Below, piece by piece: positions 39,242-49,613 of a stretch of 64,000 nt of DNA. The notes below the pieces were generated by a model. That model made no database searches. It was not told where the DNA came from and saw nothing but the letters and a program-made list of their open reading frames with translations. The DNA lies in contig OZ231128.1 in the NCBI GenBank assembly GCA_965153355.1, forward strand, positions 2,294,001-2,358,000. Reading direction: 5' to 3'. The DNA is from Flaccisagitta enflata (taxonomy: Eukaryota > Chaetognatha > Sagittoidea > Aphragmophora). A program made the translations under genes and the position numbers. Within the stretch, counting starts at the first letter, position 1; each line of letters opens with the position of its first letter.

Positions 39242-39565
39242 ATGGCTGAAAAGTATAAAAAGCTTCTCCCGACTTTAACTTTTATGGACAAACTAGAGAA
39301 AAATCAAAGAAAACTGTTTGTTGAGAAATCACCACCTCAAGTGACAAGAATATTGTCCAATCTCATATTTAACATTTTCATAAAATCATTTCCTCTGGAT
39401 GAAGCCACGATTTCCAAGCTCAAACCATTGAAAAAGGAATTTCAACTTTTTTGCAAAAAGAAAAACTCTTTAAAATTGAGAAAAAAACTTCTTCTCGCCA
39501 ATAACTTCGTTTTTAAAGTCGTTAGTATTATAATTCCCTGTATGAAAAAGGCCCTAGATCAATAA
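39242..39565 (+). CDS. small basic protein of Polinton/adintovirus type
   Basis: A 107-codon ORF, 20 bases after the ATPase stop. It is strongly basic in the second half (LKPLKKEFQLFCKKKNSLKLRKK, shortened here), then a hydrophobic tail. From memory of the family, Polintons and adintoviruses carry a small protein next to the ATPase or capsid genes with an N-terminal helix, a PLxxxxxxxLKP-like stretch, a KK-rich core and a hydrophobic C-terminus. This ORF follows that order. Function unknown; a virion core or membrane-active protein is an inference. Confidence 0.6.
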   Translation: MAEKYKKLLPTLTFMDKLEKNQRKLFVEKSPPQVTRILSNLIFNIFIKSFPLDEATISKLKPLKKEFQLFCKKKNSLKLRKKLLLANNFVFKVVSIIIPCMKKALDQ

Positions 39566-39571
39566 GCGAAA

Positions 39572-40450
39572 ATGAATCATAGCATCAGAAAAGTATTGCT
39601 GTCACAGGATGAATACCAGCGTCTACTTGACAATACTAAACCATCTGACGCGTCCATTAGATTACAAGAGATTAATAGCAATATGATTAAAGATAAAATT
39701 ATCAAAAAGAATAATGAAGCTCAAGCCCTAAAAAAGTTGGATGAGCAGCTTCAAAAATTAACACCCATAAAAACTCAACCGACTAATGTCGCGCCTTCTC
39801 TTTCTCAGTCTGTAAATTTACCCTCGCAAACTGCACCCCAGACTGCAACCCCGCCAACTAGTTCACCATCTACCAATCCTACCAGCCCTATTAACCCTAC
39901 CAGCCAACCATCCACCAGTCAGTCTGTTGGTCCATCAGATATGCTTTCTTTCTTGGAACAGAATACAAATAAAACCAACAGACCAAAAGTTTTGAAACTA
40001 TATAACTTATTGCGCCAAAATCCGTCTGTGAGAGTAACAAAGGATAAGATATACGTAGATAATCAAGTTTTGCCCAATGCCCCAACTCTAGATGTTTTGA
40101 AACATTTGGTCGGTCGCGCAGCTAACCTAAAGTATTCAACCATAAACCCACTTTTAGAAGTTTTGACTAACCAGAATGTTAAAGGCGTTATTCAAAATAA
40201 AAAGGCCTTAACCATGTTGACTCAAACTCCCGCTTCGACCGTTCCACCGTTAAAAACGTCCACGCCCAAAAGAAATAGATCCAGAGTAAAGACTGACGAA
40301 AGTGATGTATTTTTCAGTCAAGATTCCGATGAATGGGAAGACGATAACGATTACGATAATGACGCGGATGACGACGAACCGACACTGCGAGACGAAAAGG
40401 GTTACGGAAAGACGTTAAAAAGACCTCGCTGGATAACGTTTTGGAATTGA
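39572..40450 (+). CDS. conserved-type structural/accessory protein
   Basis: A 292-codon ORF, 6 bases after the previous stop. The N-terminus has a coiled-coil-like start (LSQDEYQRLLDNTKP). Residues about 65-130 are a Pro/Ser/Thr linker. A compact central part follows (VLKLYNLLRQNPSVRVTKDK and DVLKHLVGRAANL). The C-terminus is acidic, ending KRPRWITFWN. Polinton/adintovirus genomes encode a protein of the same plan: N-terminal EYxxLL, then a helix followed by a small beta unit with 'I.G..I.D.L..' . Homology is therefore likely but distant. Role not known; the position between ATPase and integrase supports membership of the element. Confidence 0.55.
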   Translation: MNHSIRKVLLSQDEYQRLLDNTKPSDASIRLQEINSNMIKDKIIKKNNEAQALKKLDEQLQKLTPIKTQPTNVAPSLSQSVNLPSQTAPQTATPPTSSPSTNPTSPINPTSQPSTSQSVGPSDMLSFLEQNTNKTNRPKVLKLYNLLRQNPSVRVTKDKIYVDNQVLPNAPTLDVLKHLVGRAANLKYSTINPLLEVLTNQNVKGVIQNKKALTMLTQTPASTVPPLKTSTPKRNRSRVKTDESDVFFSQDSDEWEDDNDYDNDADDDEPTLRDEKGYGKTLKRPRWITFWN

Positions 40451-40476
40451 ATGAATGAAAAAAAAAAGTTTAAAGA

Positions 40477-41844
40477 ATGACTGAAAACAAGAAAGAAAAG
40501 ATTAGGGCTTCGAGCGCCGATGACGACATTGACGACGACGATGATGTCGACGACAAACTCCCTCCCGAGTTAAAAAAAGCCTTAGATTTTGCTTGGAAAA
40601 GCGAAAAGTCCCCTGTTAGCTACACTTCCATGGAGAAACTGTATAGAGAGCTTAAATCCAAGTACAAGGATTTGAAGAGGTTGCAAGTTGAACGATATTT
40701 GCTAAACGATGACATTTTTACAAGATTTAGTGAAAAAAAGCAAAAGCAAGCTTATAGAAAGATCGTGACGTACAAATGCTTTGAATTAATTACTAGCGAC
40801 CTTTTAACAATTTCCAACCTGTCTAAATGGAATGATAGGATTAATTATTTGTGCATCATTTATGACACATTTTCCTGTTATCTTATAGTGGCCTGCCTAA
40901 AGGACAAAACGACAGCGAGCATGAAGCAAGCCTTCAAGGCCGCTTTAGATCAGCCCATTGTGAATAAAGCTAATTTACATCTTTTGCTAACTGATTTAGG
41001 TAGGAAAAAAGAAAGAGAGATAAAATGACAGATAGATAGACATACAGACAGACAGAAAGACACGTAGTTTGTGCGCCAACGAGAATTTTAACCTTTTTTT
41101 TTTTCAATTTCCCATTGTTTAGGCACAGAATACACAAGCATAGCTAGTTGGCTGAAAGATGAATATGGCATTCATCGTTATTCTGTCTTTGGAAAGCATA
41201 AAGCCAGCCCAAGCGAAGCGATGGTAAGAGTTCTAAGGAGAAAAATAATGAGACACCTGCAAGGAAAATCTACCTTGCGTTATTTAAGCTTTCTTAAGGA
41301 ATTAGTCTCCTCTTACAACGATGAAAAACGCGTTTTTTCATACAGTCCCCGTCAGATTTGTGAATCTGATGCCATAGCCAAGCTTGTCAAAGTTGCGAGG
41401 CTCGATTCCTTGCTTAAATTTTATAAGAAACATGATAAACCACCTAAATTTCATTTGCACCAACCCGTTCGCCGTTTATTAAAAAAGAAAAATATCTTTC
41501 AAAAAAATTGGCTCCCTCGCTATAGCCCGGAGATCTTAAAAATTCGTGCTATTGTCCCATCTGTGCCAGTCAAGTATTTACTGAGTGGATATGAGAATGA
41601 GCCTCATTTGTACAATGAAACTTATTACGAATCGCAATTGCAGGCGGTAGGGAAAGAGACTGCCAAAGACTACTACTCCCAAGAAAAGCGAGATAAGGAG
41701 AAAGAAAGAGAGAAAGAAGATACGCAAGATAAGATAGAAGAGCTAGAAGAAGATAGAATTCTCGAAGACAGACAAAAAGAAGACGAGCGAGAAGAGGAGG
41801 AGAGAGAGAAAGAAGAGGAGGAAAGGCTAGAGAGAGAAAAACGA

Positions 41845-41879
<35 letters not shown>

Positions 41880-42204
41880 GGAGACGGGGACGGACCGACG
41901 GACCAGCGGAGTAGACGCTGAACCTGGAAGGAAGCGAGAGGAGGAAGAGGAGGTTGGGAAGGAGGAGAAAATGGAAGAGGAAGAGGAGCTAGGATCTGCC
42001 TCCGCTTATAAACTTATAAAAACCAAACTAGTTGAGGACCAAACTTCATTAGCGCGGACAAGATCTGGTAAGCTTCGATCCATGGCCGCCCAGTTTTTGA
42101 TTCAGCCTTTGGGTCGACCAGAAAACGAAGCTCGTTGGGTGTCCGAGGAATCATATAACCGTTTACGAAAAATTGGAGCGATGAGCGAGCATCATGGAAA
42201 GTGA
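40477..42204 (+). CDS. retrovirus-type DDE integrase (Polinton/adintovirus class), two exons
   Basis: Exon 1 is 40477-40999 and exon 2 is 41123-42204; product about 534 residues. Integrases insert the element's DNA into host chromosomes. Exon 1 has an acidic start, the N-terminal helical domain (SMEKLYRELKSKYKDLKRLQ) and the first catalytic Asp (TSDLL) before LSKWNDRINYL. The second Asp (TDLG) straddles the junction and the Glu is in SEAMVR, about 33 residues on, the spacing expected of a DDE core. A C-terminal SH3-like part (FHLHQPVRRL...NWLPRYSPE) follows. Then come a long Glu/Arg/Lys insertion with an ETET run, and a possible chromo-like end (PENEARWVSEESYNRL). All three acidic residues are present. 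The last 11 bases overlap the next gene. Confidence 0.88.
41000..41122 (+). other. intron in the integrase core
   Basis: A 123-base GT...AG intron (gtagga donor, ttgtttag acceptor), phase 1, within the glycine codon directly after the second catalytic Asp segment. It contains a GATA/GACA microsatellite (41024-41057). Its read-through frame stops after eight codons. Confidence 0.85.
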
Positions 42205-43117
42205 TGCGAGCAACATATATTTGCATACCATTAGTAACTCTCAAACGGACAAATATCCTGACAATGAACCATTTTCCTATACAAATTCTTTTAATCCTCC
42301 AATTACGCTTAAAAATGACTCAAAAATAACGTTGTTAGAATGCGAGTATCCCACTAATCTTATTGCTAACGACGAGAAATGTTTTATGGAAATATTTGTA
42401 TGGACGAAACCACGCCCTGTAAAGAAACCATCCAAAAAAGGCCCTGCCGTATATTATGGGAAAAGATATATTCGTCATTTGGGTTTAGAATCGTTTACAA
42501 GCGGAATTGAACTTGCCGCCCATTTAAACAATGTTATTTTTATGTGTGATGATTTTTTAAAGCATAAGAACAAAAAGATATTTTCATATGACTCAGAAAT
42601 AAATAGAATAATATTTAATGGCTCTGACCAAACATTTTTAACAATAAAATTTCACGGGAAGAGTTTAGAGGTGATTGGGGCTGAACTCAAGTACCAGGAC
42701 CGTGATTGGTTAATTCTTGGTCAAAATAAAGATAGACTTACCTATCTTTTTAATAAAGAAACACGTTATTTTCACCCAGATTTCAGACAAAAATTAGTTT
42801 CTGACGAAGTTAACAGAAATAGCTTCCCCTTTGCCCCAACGTTACATCAGAAAATAAACTCCATGTTTATTTATTGTAATTTATTTTCTCAGTCGTTTGT
42901 AGCCGGAAGAAACTATCAACCCATTGCTCGTATACTACCCTATGAAAGCTTTACACCGGCAAAACGTGTTCTTAAGAATTTTTCCTCGGGTCCCATTTTT
43001 AAAAATTGTCAGTCTAATCAAATTAATTCCATTCAAGTTTCCATAAAGTCAGATTTGGACGAGGACGTTTTGCTTAATGGCCCGGTCAGATGCACATTTT
43101 TAATCAGTAAAATTTAG
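42194..43117 (+). CDS. penton-like minor capsid protein (single jelly roll)
   Basis: A 307-codon ORF whose ATG lies 11 bases before the end of the integrase. The N-terminal half has the strand pattern of Polinton/adintovirus penton proteins (ITLKNDSKITLLECEYPTN). The C-terminal half has the diagnostic SMFIYCNLF...VAGRNYQPIARILP region and ends with a strand series DVLLNGPVRCTFLI. In these viruses the protein forms the pentameric vertex of the capsid. The ORF is intact with no insertion, unlike most of its neighbours. Confidence 0.82.
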   Translation: MESDASNIYLHTISNSQTDKYPDNEPFSYTNSFNPPITLKNDSKITLLECEYPTNLIANDEKCFMEIFVWTKPRPVKKPSKKGPAVYYGKRYIRHLGLESFTSGIELAAHLNNVIFMCDDFLKHKNKKIFSYDSEINRIIFNGSDQTFLTIKFHGKSLEVIGAELKYQDRDWLILGQNKDRLTYLFNKETRYFHPDFRQKLVSDEVNRNSFPFAPTLHQKINSMFIYCNLFSQSFVAGRNYQPIARILPYESFTPAKRVLKNFSSGPIFKNCQSNQINSIQVSIKSDLDEDVLLNGPVRCTFLISKI

Positions 43118-43119
43118 CC

Positions 43120-44073
43120 ATGTATTTTGGTGGAGGATGGAAGGGGGGGAACACGGTTTATGGAGGCCCGTTTAATTCTCGTCGTAATGACCAGATGAGA
43201 AAATTGGGCACTAGTTACTTGAGAAAAGGGTCGGAATTATTAACCGAGGCGGCTTATGAAAGGGTGCGGGGCGAGGAGAGTGAAAGAGGAAGAGGTGGAA
43301 GAGGAGGAGTAAAAAGAAGAGGAGCGAGTGACAAAAGCTTTTTAGGGGGACAAGGAAGAGGAAAAAAAAGAAGAGGAAATTTTGAGTCCGCCCATAATTC
43401 GCCCTATAAAACATACGGCAATTTCGCGTTCGGCTCTTCTTTCTCATTTTCTCCATCGAATCATCCTTTTCATCCTCGTGGAAATTATTTGCCATCCTCC
43501 GCCTCGTCCATTTATGGTGGGGGTGGTGACAGACGATTTAACTTGCAAGGTGGCGCTTCTGAAAAACCGAAAAATAGAAGGCGTGGTTATTCGAGCTCTG
43601 ATGAGGAAAGCGAGGAAAGTTCCAACGAGGAGTCTGATTATAGTAATGAATCTGAGTCAGGCTTAGAAAAGAAAGAGAAAGAAGACGAAGACAAAACAAA
43701 GAAAACAGGTGATTTGCTCAGTTATTGGCAAAAGTTAGGTGTGAACGAGCTAGATAGACAAAAAGAAAGAAAAAGAAAAATAGGAGGCAAGAAAAAACAG
43801 CCAAAAGTTAAGACAGAGCCAAAGAAAAAACAGAGACAGCCAAAAACCAAGCCTAAGACCAAGAAAATCCCTCTTAAAAAAAAAAATCTTGGAAATAAAA
43901 AGAAAAAAGAAAACAATTCAGAAAAGAAAAACACGAAAAAGAAAATAGAAACTAAAGCAAAACAAAAGAAAAAAGAAAAACAGACAAAGCCAAAAACTAA
44001 AATAGATAAAAGCAAATCTTCCAAGAACAAGAAAAGTGTAAAAATATCAAAATTTCCCACAATTTTTGATTAA
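43120..44073 (+). CDS. Gly-rich basic protein, possible pVI/pX-like virion protein
   Basis: A 317-codon ORF starting 2 bases after the penton stop. It begins MYFGGGWKGG and has RKGSELLTEAAYERVRG, then RG/GG-rich basic runs. A Ser/Glu acidic stretch follows (SSSDEESEESSNEES), then about 110 residues that are nearly half Lys. Adintovirus and Polinton clusters usually place a Gly-rich N-terminus plus a 'G..LL..A...V..G' helix protein between penton and hexon-type genes; it is compared with adenovirus pVI or pX. The match here is by position and composition only. The Lys-rich tail looks like AAG/AAA expansion. Confidence 0.55.
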   Translation: MYFGGGWKGGNTVYGGPFNSRRNDQMRKLGTSYLRKGSELLTEAAYERVRGEESERGRGGRGGVKRRGASDKSFLGGQGRGKKRRGNFESAHNSPYKTYGNFAFGSSFSFSPSNHPFHPRGNYLPSSASSIYGGGGDRRFNLQGGASEKPKNRRRGYSSSDEESEESSNEESDYSNESESGLEKKEKEDEDKTKKTGDLLSYWQKLGVNELDRQKERKRKIGGKKKQPKVKTEPKKKQRQPKTKPKTKKIPLKKKNLGNKKKKENNSEKKNTKKKIETKAKQKKKEKQTKPKTKIDKSKSSKNKKSVKISKFPTIFD

Positions 44074-44098
44074 AAAAAAAAAAAAAAAAGAAAAAAAA

Positions 44099-45324
44099 AT
44101 GGCGGCTCAATCTTTTGGAGGGGTTGATATGCATAATTCTGGCCGGGATAGCACTATACAAAAAAATTTAGATGTTTTTAGAAATATACCGACTGATTTT
44201 AGCACTTCTAGACGTTGGAGCAAACCAATCCACCCAAAAGTTAATGTAGATAAAAACACCAACGAGATTTTATTTGAACTACTACCCGTTCCTCATCCTA
44301 CATCGCCAGATAACTTTTTGCTACAGTTTGATATGCGGCTTTTATTGGCAAATGGGGACCCATTACCAAAACTAAACCCCGTTACCACCCCATCAACTTT
44401 AACAACAGCTACAACAACAACAGCGGTTGGGTCTTATACCACCGTTACCAGTGCCACAAATAATGGGGGAGGGGTATATCCTCGTATTGGTCCTTCGGGG
44501 ATAGCTATAACGACTCCTACGTATTCTCCTACTTTTTCTCCGCGAGTCTCTCATTCTCTCTCGTCTGATATTCCTCCTCCGCAAATCTCTAATTCTTTCT
44601 CGCCTGATGATGTGGAAAGAAGACCCCAAGTACTAACGAGCCCCGTTCCCCCTAGTAGGAAAAGAAAGGCGGATGGGGAAGGTGGGGGTAGAGGAAAAGA
44701 CGTAAAACGAGCGAAAGTCGGGAATGAGAGAGAGCCTCAACATTCTAACGCGAGAAAACGAAAACTTTCGGAAAATGAGTCAGAGATCGAAGGTCGAACT
44801 ACGAAACGAAGCAAGTTGGATGAGTTGAGAGAAACAGAGAGAGACAGAGAGAGAGACAGAGAAAGAAGGAAGAACAAAGAAAGAGATAGGGAGAGAGACG
44901 AAGAGAGAGAAAGAGATCGTCACCGTCGTTATCGTCGCTATTACCAATCGCGATGCGAGAATCCAAGGCTCGATTGTGGTTTAAGGGCCCCTAAACTAAG
45001 AGCCCCTCAGTTTTTAGGATGTGGTGTTTCAAATTTGATTATTTCAACTATATTTAAAGACATTGACATTAAAATAGCGGAACAATCCATAATACCTCAG
45101 AACGAATGTTATGCCGAATCAGCCTACCTTAACTTTTTATTAAATAATGATAATTCTGATAGTAGAAGAACAAAATATCTCTTGTCTGGTTGGACGGACA
45201 GTTCTCCTACAGATAAGGATATAAATGGTTTCTCTTTTTACTCTAACTACATGCAAAATTTTCAAGAAAGCAAATGGGTTACAATTACTGGCGGCTTATA
45301 CCTCGGTATCTGTCAACAACCAAG
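44099..45324 (+). CDS. major capsid protein (double jelly roll), N-terminal part only, with charged insertion
   Basis: The ATG is at 44099, after an A run. The first ~90 residues (LDVFRNIPTDFSTSRRW and FDMRLLLANGDPLP) follow the start of Polinton/adintovirus major capsid proteins. From about residue 100 to 300 there is a low-complexity insertion: a Thr/Ser/Pro-rich part, then Arg/Lys/Glu/Asp repeats with ETERDRERDRERR-type runs. Capsid sequence resumes at GVSNLIISTIFKDIDIKI, continuing through SAYLNFLLNN and KYLLSGW to a segment where related proteins have GRLHxDIFFQ. It ends at an aag|gtgata donor (45324). The second jelly roll was not found downstream, so the gene is truncated or the rest lies in a distant exon. 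Confidence 0.75.
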
Positions 45325-45410
45325 GTGATATTTTAATTAAAAAATTTAAAAAGTTAAGGGGGGATCTAAAGTTAGGGGATCTAAAGGTCTTTTAATCCAG
45401 CCCTGTAAAC

Positions 45411-45498
<88 letters not shown>

Positions 45499-46527
45499 TA
45501 AATGTTATACACACAGATGCATGTGATGTTTTTTTCATTTATATGCTAACATCAATTTTTCATGATGTTTACGGAAATCTTATTAAAGATGTTTCCCTGC
45601 TTTTGATTCTTATTTAAAGCTAAATTTAAAGATTTTTAAAAAAAATCTGTTTCCCTTATATTTATTATTTTACAAAAATGAGAAATTGTAGTTCTTTTGA
45701 AGCTTTGATGGATTAACGTCTTTTAGAATAATTTGTTTCTAATTTAGCAAGTAAGTTATTTCTGTTTTTGTTTTAAATGACGGCAAAGAAAAAGGATGCC
45801 TCTTTTTGACGCCAGAAAATTGACATATTCTTTTGTTTCAACGCTATGTTGAAAAATTTTCTGATATGTCCAATGGCAATTTTAGAATATGGAAAGCCCT
45901 TAATTGTTATCTTGCTTTATGTTTTTTTTTTAAAATTAATTTTTAAGGCAAGCAGATTATTGCTACTAGTGATTAATTTCCTATTTGATTGGGGTTGTTG
46001 CATTTTCTGTAAGACATTTTTAAGGCTGTTCTTTTGTTATTTTTAGAAACTTTAAAAATTGGGATACTAATTCTGTTCCAAACATTAATAATTATTTTTT
46101 TCAAAGACTGATTTTTATTTCTTTATTGTTATTGCAATATTTAAAAAACTTTTTAGTTGAGTGACTTAGGAATTTGTTACGTGATTAAAATTTGGACATT
46201 TAATTTACCATACATTAGAATTTTATTTTGTGGGTTAAAAAACATGTTACACTACACCGCTATAAATTACGGACATATAGAAATGTCTCTATTTTGATAC
46301 ACGAAAATCGAATCAAAAAAAATCTTTAATGATTTAGTCGTATGCTATTTGACAAAAACTATCTTTTCCCTTAAGCAGGAGGTAATAAATCTGTTATTCG
46401 ATGTTCAATTTCACATTCTTCAATTGTATAGAGAGACAAAACAAAAAGAGTTGGAACAGAAACAAAAAAGAAAACATGCGAAATTATCGAGAGCTTTGAA
46501 AAACAAAACAAAAATAAAACAAAACAA
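45325..46527. other. AT-rich gap after the capsid ORF, GA microsatellite
   Basis: Starts with a splice donor-like gtgata. It includes a GA tract (45414-45491) and otherwise AT-rich sequence with no coding frame longer than 70 codons. No continuation of the capsid protein was recognised. A pyrimidine tract and ttaagcag at 46378 look like an acceptor, but the joined frame meets a stop immediately. Confidence 0.6.
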
Positions 46528-47139
46528 ATGTCAACGACTCCGCGTGACGTAAACAATTCATTCTTAACGTTTATAAAAAGGAGAGCTATTAACAATTTAC
46601 GTGAAAACAAAAACAAAACAGAAAGAAACAAAAAAAGATACAAGAGGGACAAGGGGGATACTGTAAGGGTTTTTGGGGGAAGTAGGGCTAAAAGAGAAGC
46701 CTTATGGCTGACAAAGGGAGGATTCAGAACGACGTCGACGTCGAGACGCCGTCTAGGCGTTGGTGGAAGGAGGGGGAGGAGGAGGGGGAAAAAAAGAAGA
46801 AGAAGACGACATCGAAGAGGCCCAATGCCGATTGGAGGAAGGAGGAGAAAAAGGAGACGGGCAAGAAGGAGAAAGGGAGTGAGTTTAATAGGGGGGCGAA
46901 GAAGAAGAAGAAAGGGGATGAGAAGGAGAAGGAGGAGAAATCTGCTAGTGGGAGGAGCTCGCAAAAGAAAAATGAGAAAAAAAAAGTTCATGACGGGCCC
47001 TCAATCTCTTCTCACGATTCCAGCTGGACGTCGGAGAAGCCATGCCAAAATGTACCTGGAAACGAACCCGGAATACAGAAAAACTGGTCTGAAGTTTCCG
47101 TCCAGCCCCCTCAAAACTTACCTTCGTCAATTGAGATGA
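46528..47139 (+). CDS. Arg-rich core protein with GG-type cleavage motifs
   Basis: A 203-codon ORF. The middle (residues about 65-150) is Arg/Lys/Gly-dominated, with repeated runs such as GGRRRKRRR, and the whole is protamine-like. Five GG dipeptides precede basic runs; two (SLIGGR and LLVGGA) fit the adenovirus-protease rule of M/I/L-x-G-G before the cut, and others (MPIGGR, LGVGGR) are close. Such sites occur in adenovirus core precursors. The C-terminus (HAKMYLETNPEYRKTGLKF) is ordered-looking. The stop TGA overlaps the ATG of the next ORF (ATGA, 47136-47139). DNA condensation in the virion is an inference. No protease gene is visible in the window. Confidence 0.65.
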   Translation: MSTTPRDVNNSFLTFIKRRAINNLRENKNKTERNKKRYKRDKGDTVRVFGGSRAKREALWLTKGGFRTTSTSRRRLGVGGRRGRRRGKKRRRRRHRRGPMPIGGRRRKRRRARRRKGVSLIGGRRRRRKGMRRRRRRNLLVGGARKRKMRKKKFMTGPQSLLTIPAGRRRSHAKMYLETNPEYRKTGLKFPSSPLKTYLRQLR

Positions 47140-47933
47140 GTTGTCAAGGGGAAATTGAGAAGGCACCAACTGTATATTTTCTCAAGCATTTGCGTTTCCA
47201 TCTTTCCCAGATTTGCAATCGTTTGCAAGAGCGTGATTTTAGAAAACAAATGATATCGCTGAAGAATAAAGCGGAGAAAGAAACAAAAAAAGTTAATAAA
47301 AAGAAACCCCTTTTAGGCGGAGACAAAGAAACAAAAGGGAAAAAAGTGACAAAAGAAAAGGGTTTAAAAGATAAAAATCAAAAAAATGAAAAGAACTTAA
47401 AAGAGAAAAAACAGAAAAAAGAAAAAAACTTAAAAGAGAAGAAAAAAAAGAATGAATCTGTTGGTAGTTTGTCGGTAGATAATAGTTACTTTTTGCTTGG
47501 CGATGTCATAACAAATCAAAATGAAAAAAAAAGCCCCGAAAATGCATTTCAGTATGCATCAGCCCATGCCCTTGACACGGCCAGCGATGCTGGTTGTGAC
47601 AGCTTTACAGGAGACTGTAAAAGTGTTGCTGACGTCGGAGTTAAAATCTCAAAAACTAATTTTGACAGAATGCATTCTGAAAACAGCTCTTGCAGTTTTA
47701 AAAACACATTTTCAACTGAAAAGGAAGACGAAAACAGGTGGACAGCGTCACAAACTACCATACATAGTCCAGATGATTACATCAATTTTAAGCCCCAGGA
47801 AGCTTACGAAGACATCTCTATTCCTGTATCTCTTTCTCGTTCTTCTAGTTCATCTTATTTAAGTAGCTATTTAGACAGTAGTGAATCTGATTCGGCTTAT
47901 GGGAAAGAAGAATCCAGGGCTGTTTGGCGCTAA
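47136..47933 (+). CDS. Lys-rich protein of unknown function, start overlaps upstream stop
   Basis: The frame is open from 46704, but that upstream part lies over the Arg-rich ORF in another frame and reads as Lys/Glu repeats. The ATG at 47136 overlaps the TGA of that ORF as ATGA, so it is the likely start (265 codons). Residues 1-50 look ordered (VYFLKHLRFHLSQICNRLQ). Then comes a long KEKN/KKEK repeat with a LLGGDK site, and a Ser/Thr/Asp-rich C-terminus (SRSSSSSYLSSYLDSSES). Possibly a virion core partner; no homologue is recognised. Confidence 0.55.
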   Translation: MSCQGEIEKAPTVYFLKHLRFHLSQICNRLQERDFRKQMISLKNKAEKETKKVNKKKPLLGGDKETKGKKVTKEKGLKDKNQKNEKNLKEKKQKKEKNLKEKKKKNESVGSLSVDNSYFLLGDVITNQNEKKSPENAFQYASAHALDTASDAGCDSFTGDCKSVADVGVKISKTNFDRMHSENSSCSFKNTFSTEKEDENRWTASQTTIHSPDDYINFKPQEAYEDISIPVSLSRSSSSSYLSSYLDSSESDSAYGKEESRAVWR

Positions 47934-47935
47934 TT

Positions 47936-47980
47936 TCTCTTCTCCTCTCTTCTCTTCTCTTCTCTTCTCTTCTCTTCTTT

Positions 47981-48032
<52 letters not shown>

Positions 48033-48075
48033 TTGGTCTTTCTTTCTTTCTTTTTTCTTTTCTTTTTTCTTGCGT
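47936..48075. repeat. CTCTT and CTTT microsatellite
   Basis: A pyrimidine tract directly after the stop of the previous ORF, ending before the leader of the three-exon gene. Confidence 0.93.
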
Positions 48076-48297
48076 GTGCCGATAAACACGCGAAATCACG
48101 CGACCATGAGCTAGCCTCATTTTTCTCTCTCCTGAAACAAGATATTCTCTCTGCTCATATTTGATTCTCCTCTGATTGAACACGCATCGTATCGCGTGAA
48201 AGCCGTTTAAAGACGCGTCAAACAGTGGCAAAGTGTTCAAATATAGGGAGAAGAAAGAGAAGAAGTACTTTAAATACGCCTCGCACGCGCCCAAGTG

Positions 48298-49565
48298 ATG
48301 TCATTTGCGTTTTTTGACACTCCCGCCTTTTCGGTAATTGTCATTTTCTGTGGACTGGCGTTTTTAGCCATCGCCGTGCAAATTTATGTTTGTTTGAGTC
48401 GTCGTTGCTGTTACAAAGAGGACTTGGAGAGTCAGATATACAACCTTGAACTGAGTGAACCAAGCGGGAATATCGACAAAGAAACTTGCCTAATTATGGC
48501 GGCGCAAATCCAAGAAGAAAAGAAACGCAAAGCGGAACAAGAGCTTAAGAAAATTAAGCCGCTCTTTACATTTTCTCCCGTGCCCGAAATAAAATTCGTA
48601 ATCGGGGAAAACCAGTCTGCGTACATCTTGTCGCAGAAAAACTTAGAAAAAACGGCCATTTTTCCAACCAGCGTCATCGTGAACTTTTTTTACTGTTCAC
48701 CGGCGATGACACACCAAATTGACATGCTGGTTTCGGAATTCGAAAAACTTTCTGAGCCGGAGTTACCACCGAGACAACACTTTGAATGCGGCAACGGGCA
48801 CGCGTTTAACCTCTACTGTCGTTATGGGGCGGGCAAATCTGACGATGGACCTACTCAGGTTCAATACGTCAACCTTGTGTTTGGCCTGGCCGTGGACTCG
48901 AAGAACTATGGACGAATCATCTCGAGAGATACCTCCATGCTTTTTCGCAGCCAACAGTTCAAGTCGATGGTGAATCAACTTCCGACAGTCCTGTCCGAAT
49001 TTAAAAAGAGGAGCAGTCTTCACAAACTCATAAAGAATCACAAGGCCCATTCCTGCGGCGTGTGCTCGGTCTCTGACTCTCAGCTTGGTGAGTATATTAG
49101 TTGGTTGGTTGGTTGGCTGGTTGGTTGGTTGGTTGGTTGGTTAATCAATTGGTCGGTTGGCTCGTTTTTTTTGTCGCTTGGTTGGTTGACTGAGTGGTCG
49201 CTTGGCTGATTGAGTGGTTGATTGGTTGGTTGGTTGATCGAGTAGTTGGTTAATTGGCCCGCTTTTTGGTCGCTTGGTTGGTTGATCAAATGGTAGTTTT
49301 TGACTTACTAACCTTTATTTTTTCTTTTATAGGCTTTGTCAAGCGTGTCAATCTCTACCGGACCGACCAACCTGTCGTCATTGTTGAAGAAGACGGTGTC
49401 AAACGCTTTTCAACTGGTGAATTGGTCAAAGACACCGACGCGGGTTACTTCAGCGCCGATCAAATTCTGCAGATTCTTCGTCCCTACGCCAAACAAGCTT
49501 CTTTGACCGGAGAGTCGATCACCGTTACGTTGGAAGGCCGCGCCTTCTTTGAAACGGCGGAAACG

Positions 49566-49613
<48 letters not shown>

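Noticed and set aside
46379-46552. Second exon of the capsid gene after the 46378 acceptor
   Set aside because: Joining it to the 45324 donor gives an immediate stop, and the peptide has no capsid features.
46704-47135. N-terminal extension of the Lys-rich ORF overlapping the Arg-rich ORF
   Set aside because: Composition is Lys/Glu repeat only, and the ATGA overlap gives a better start at 47136.
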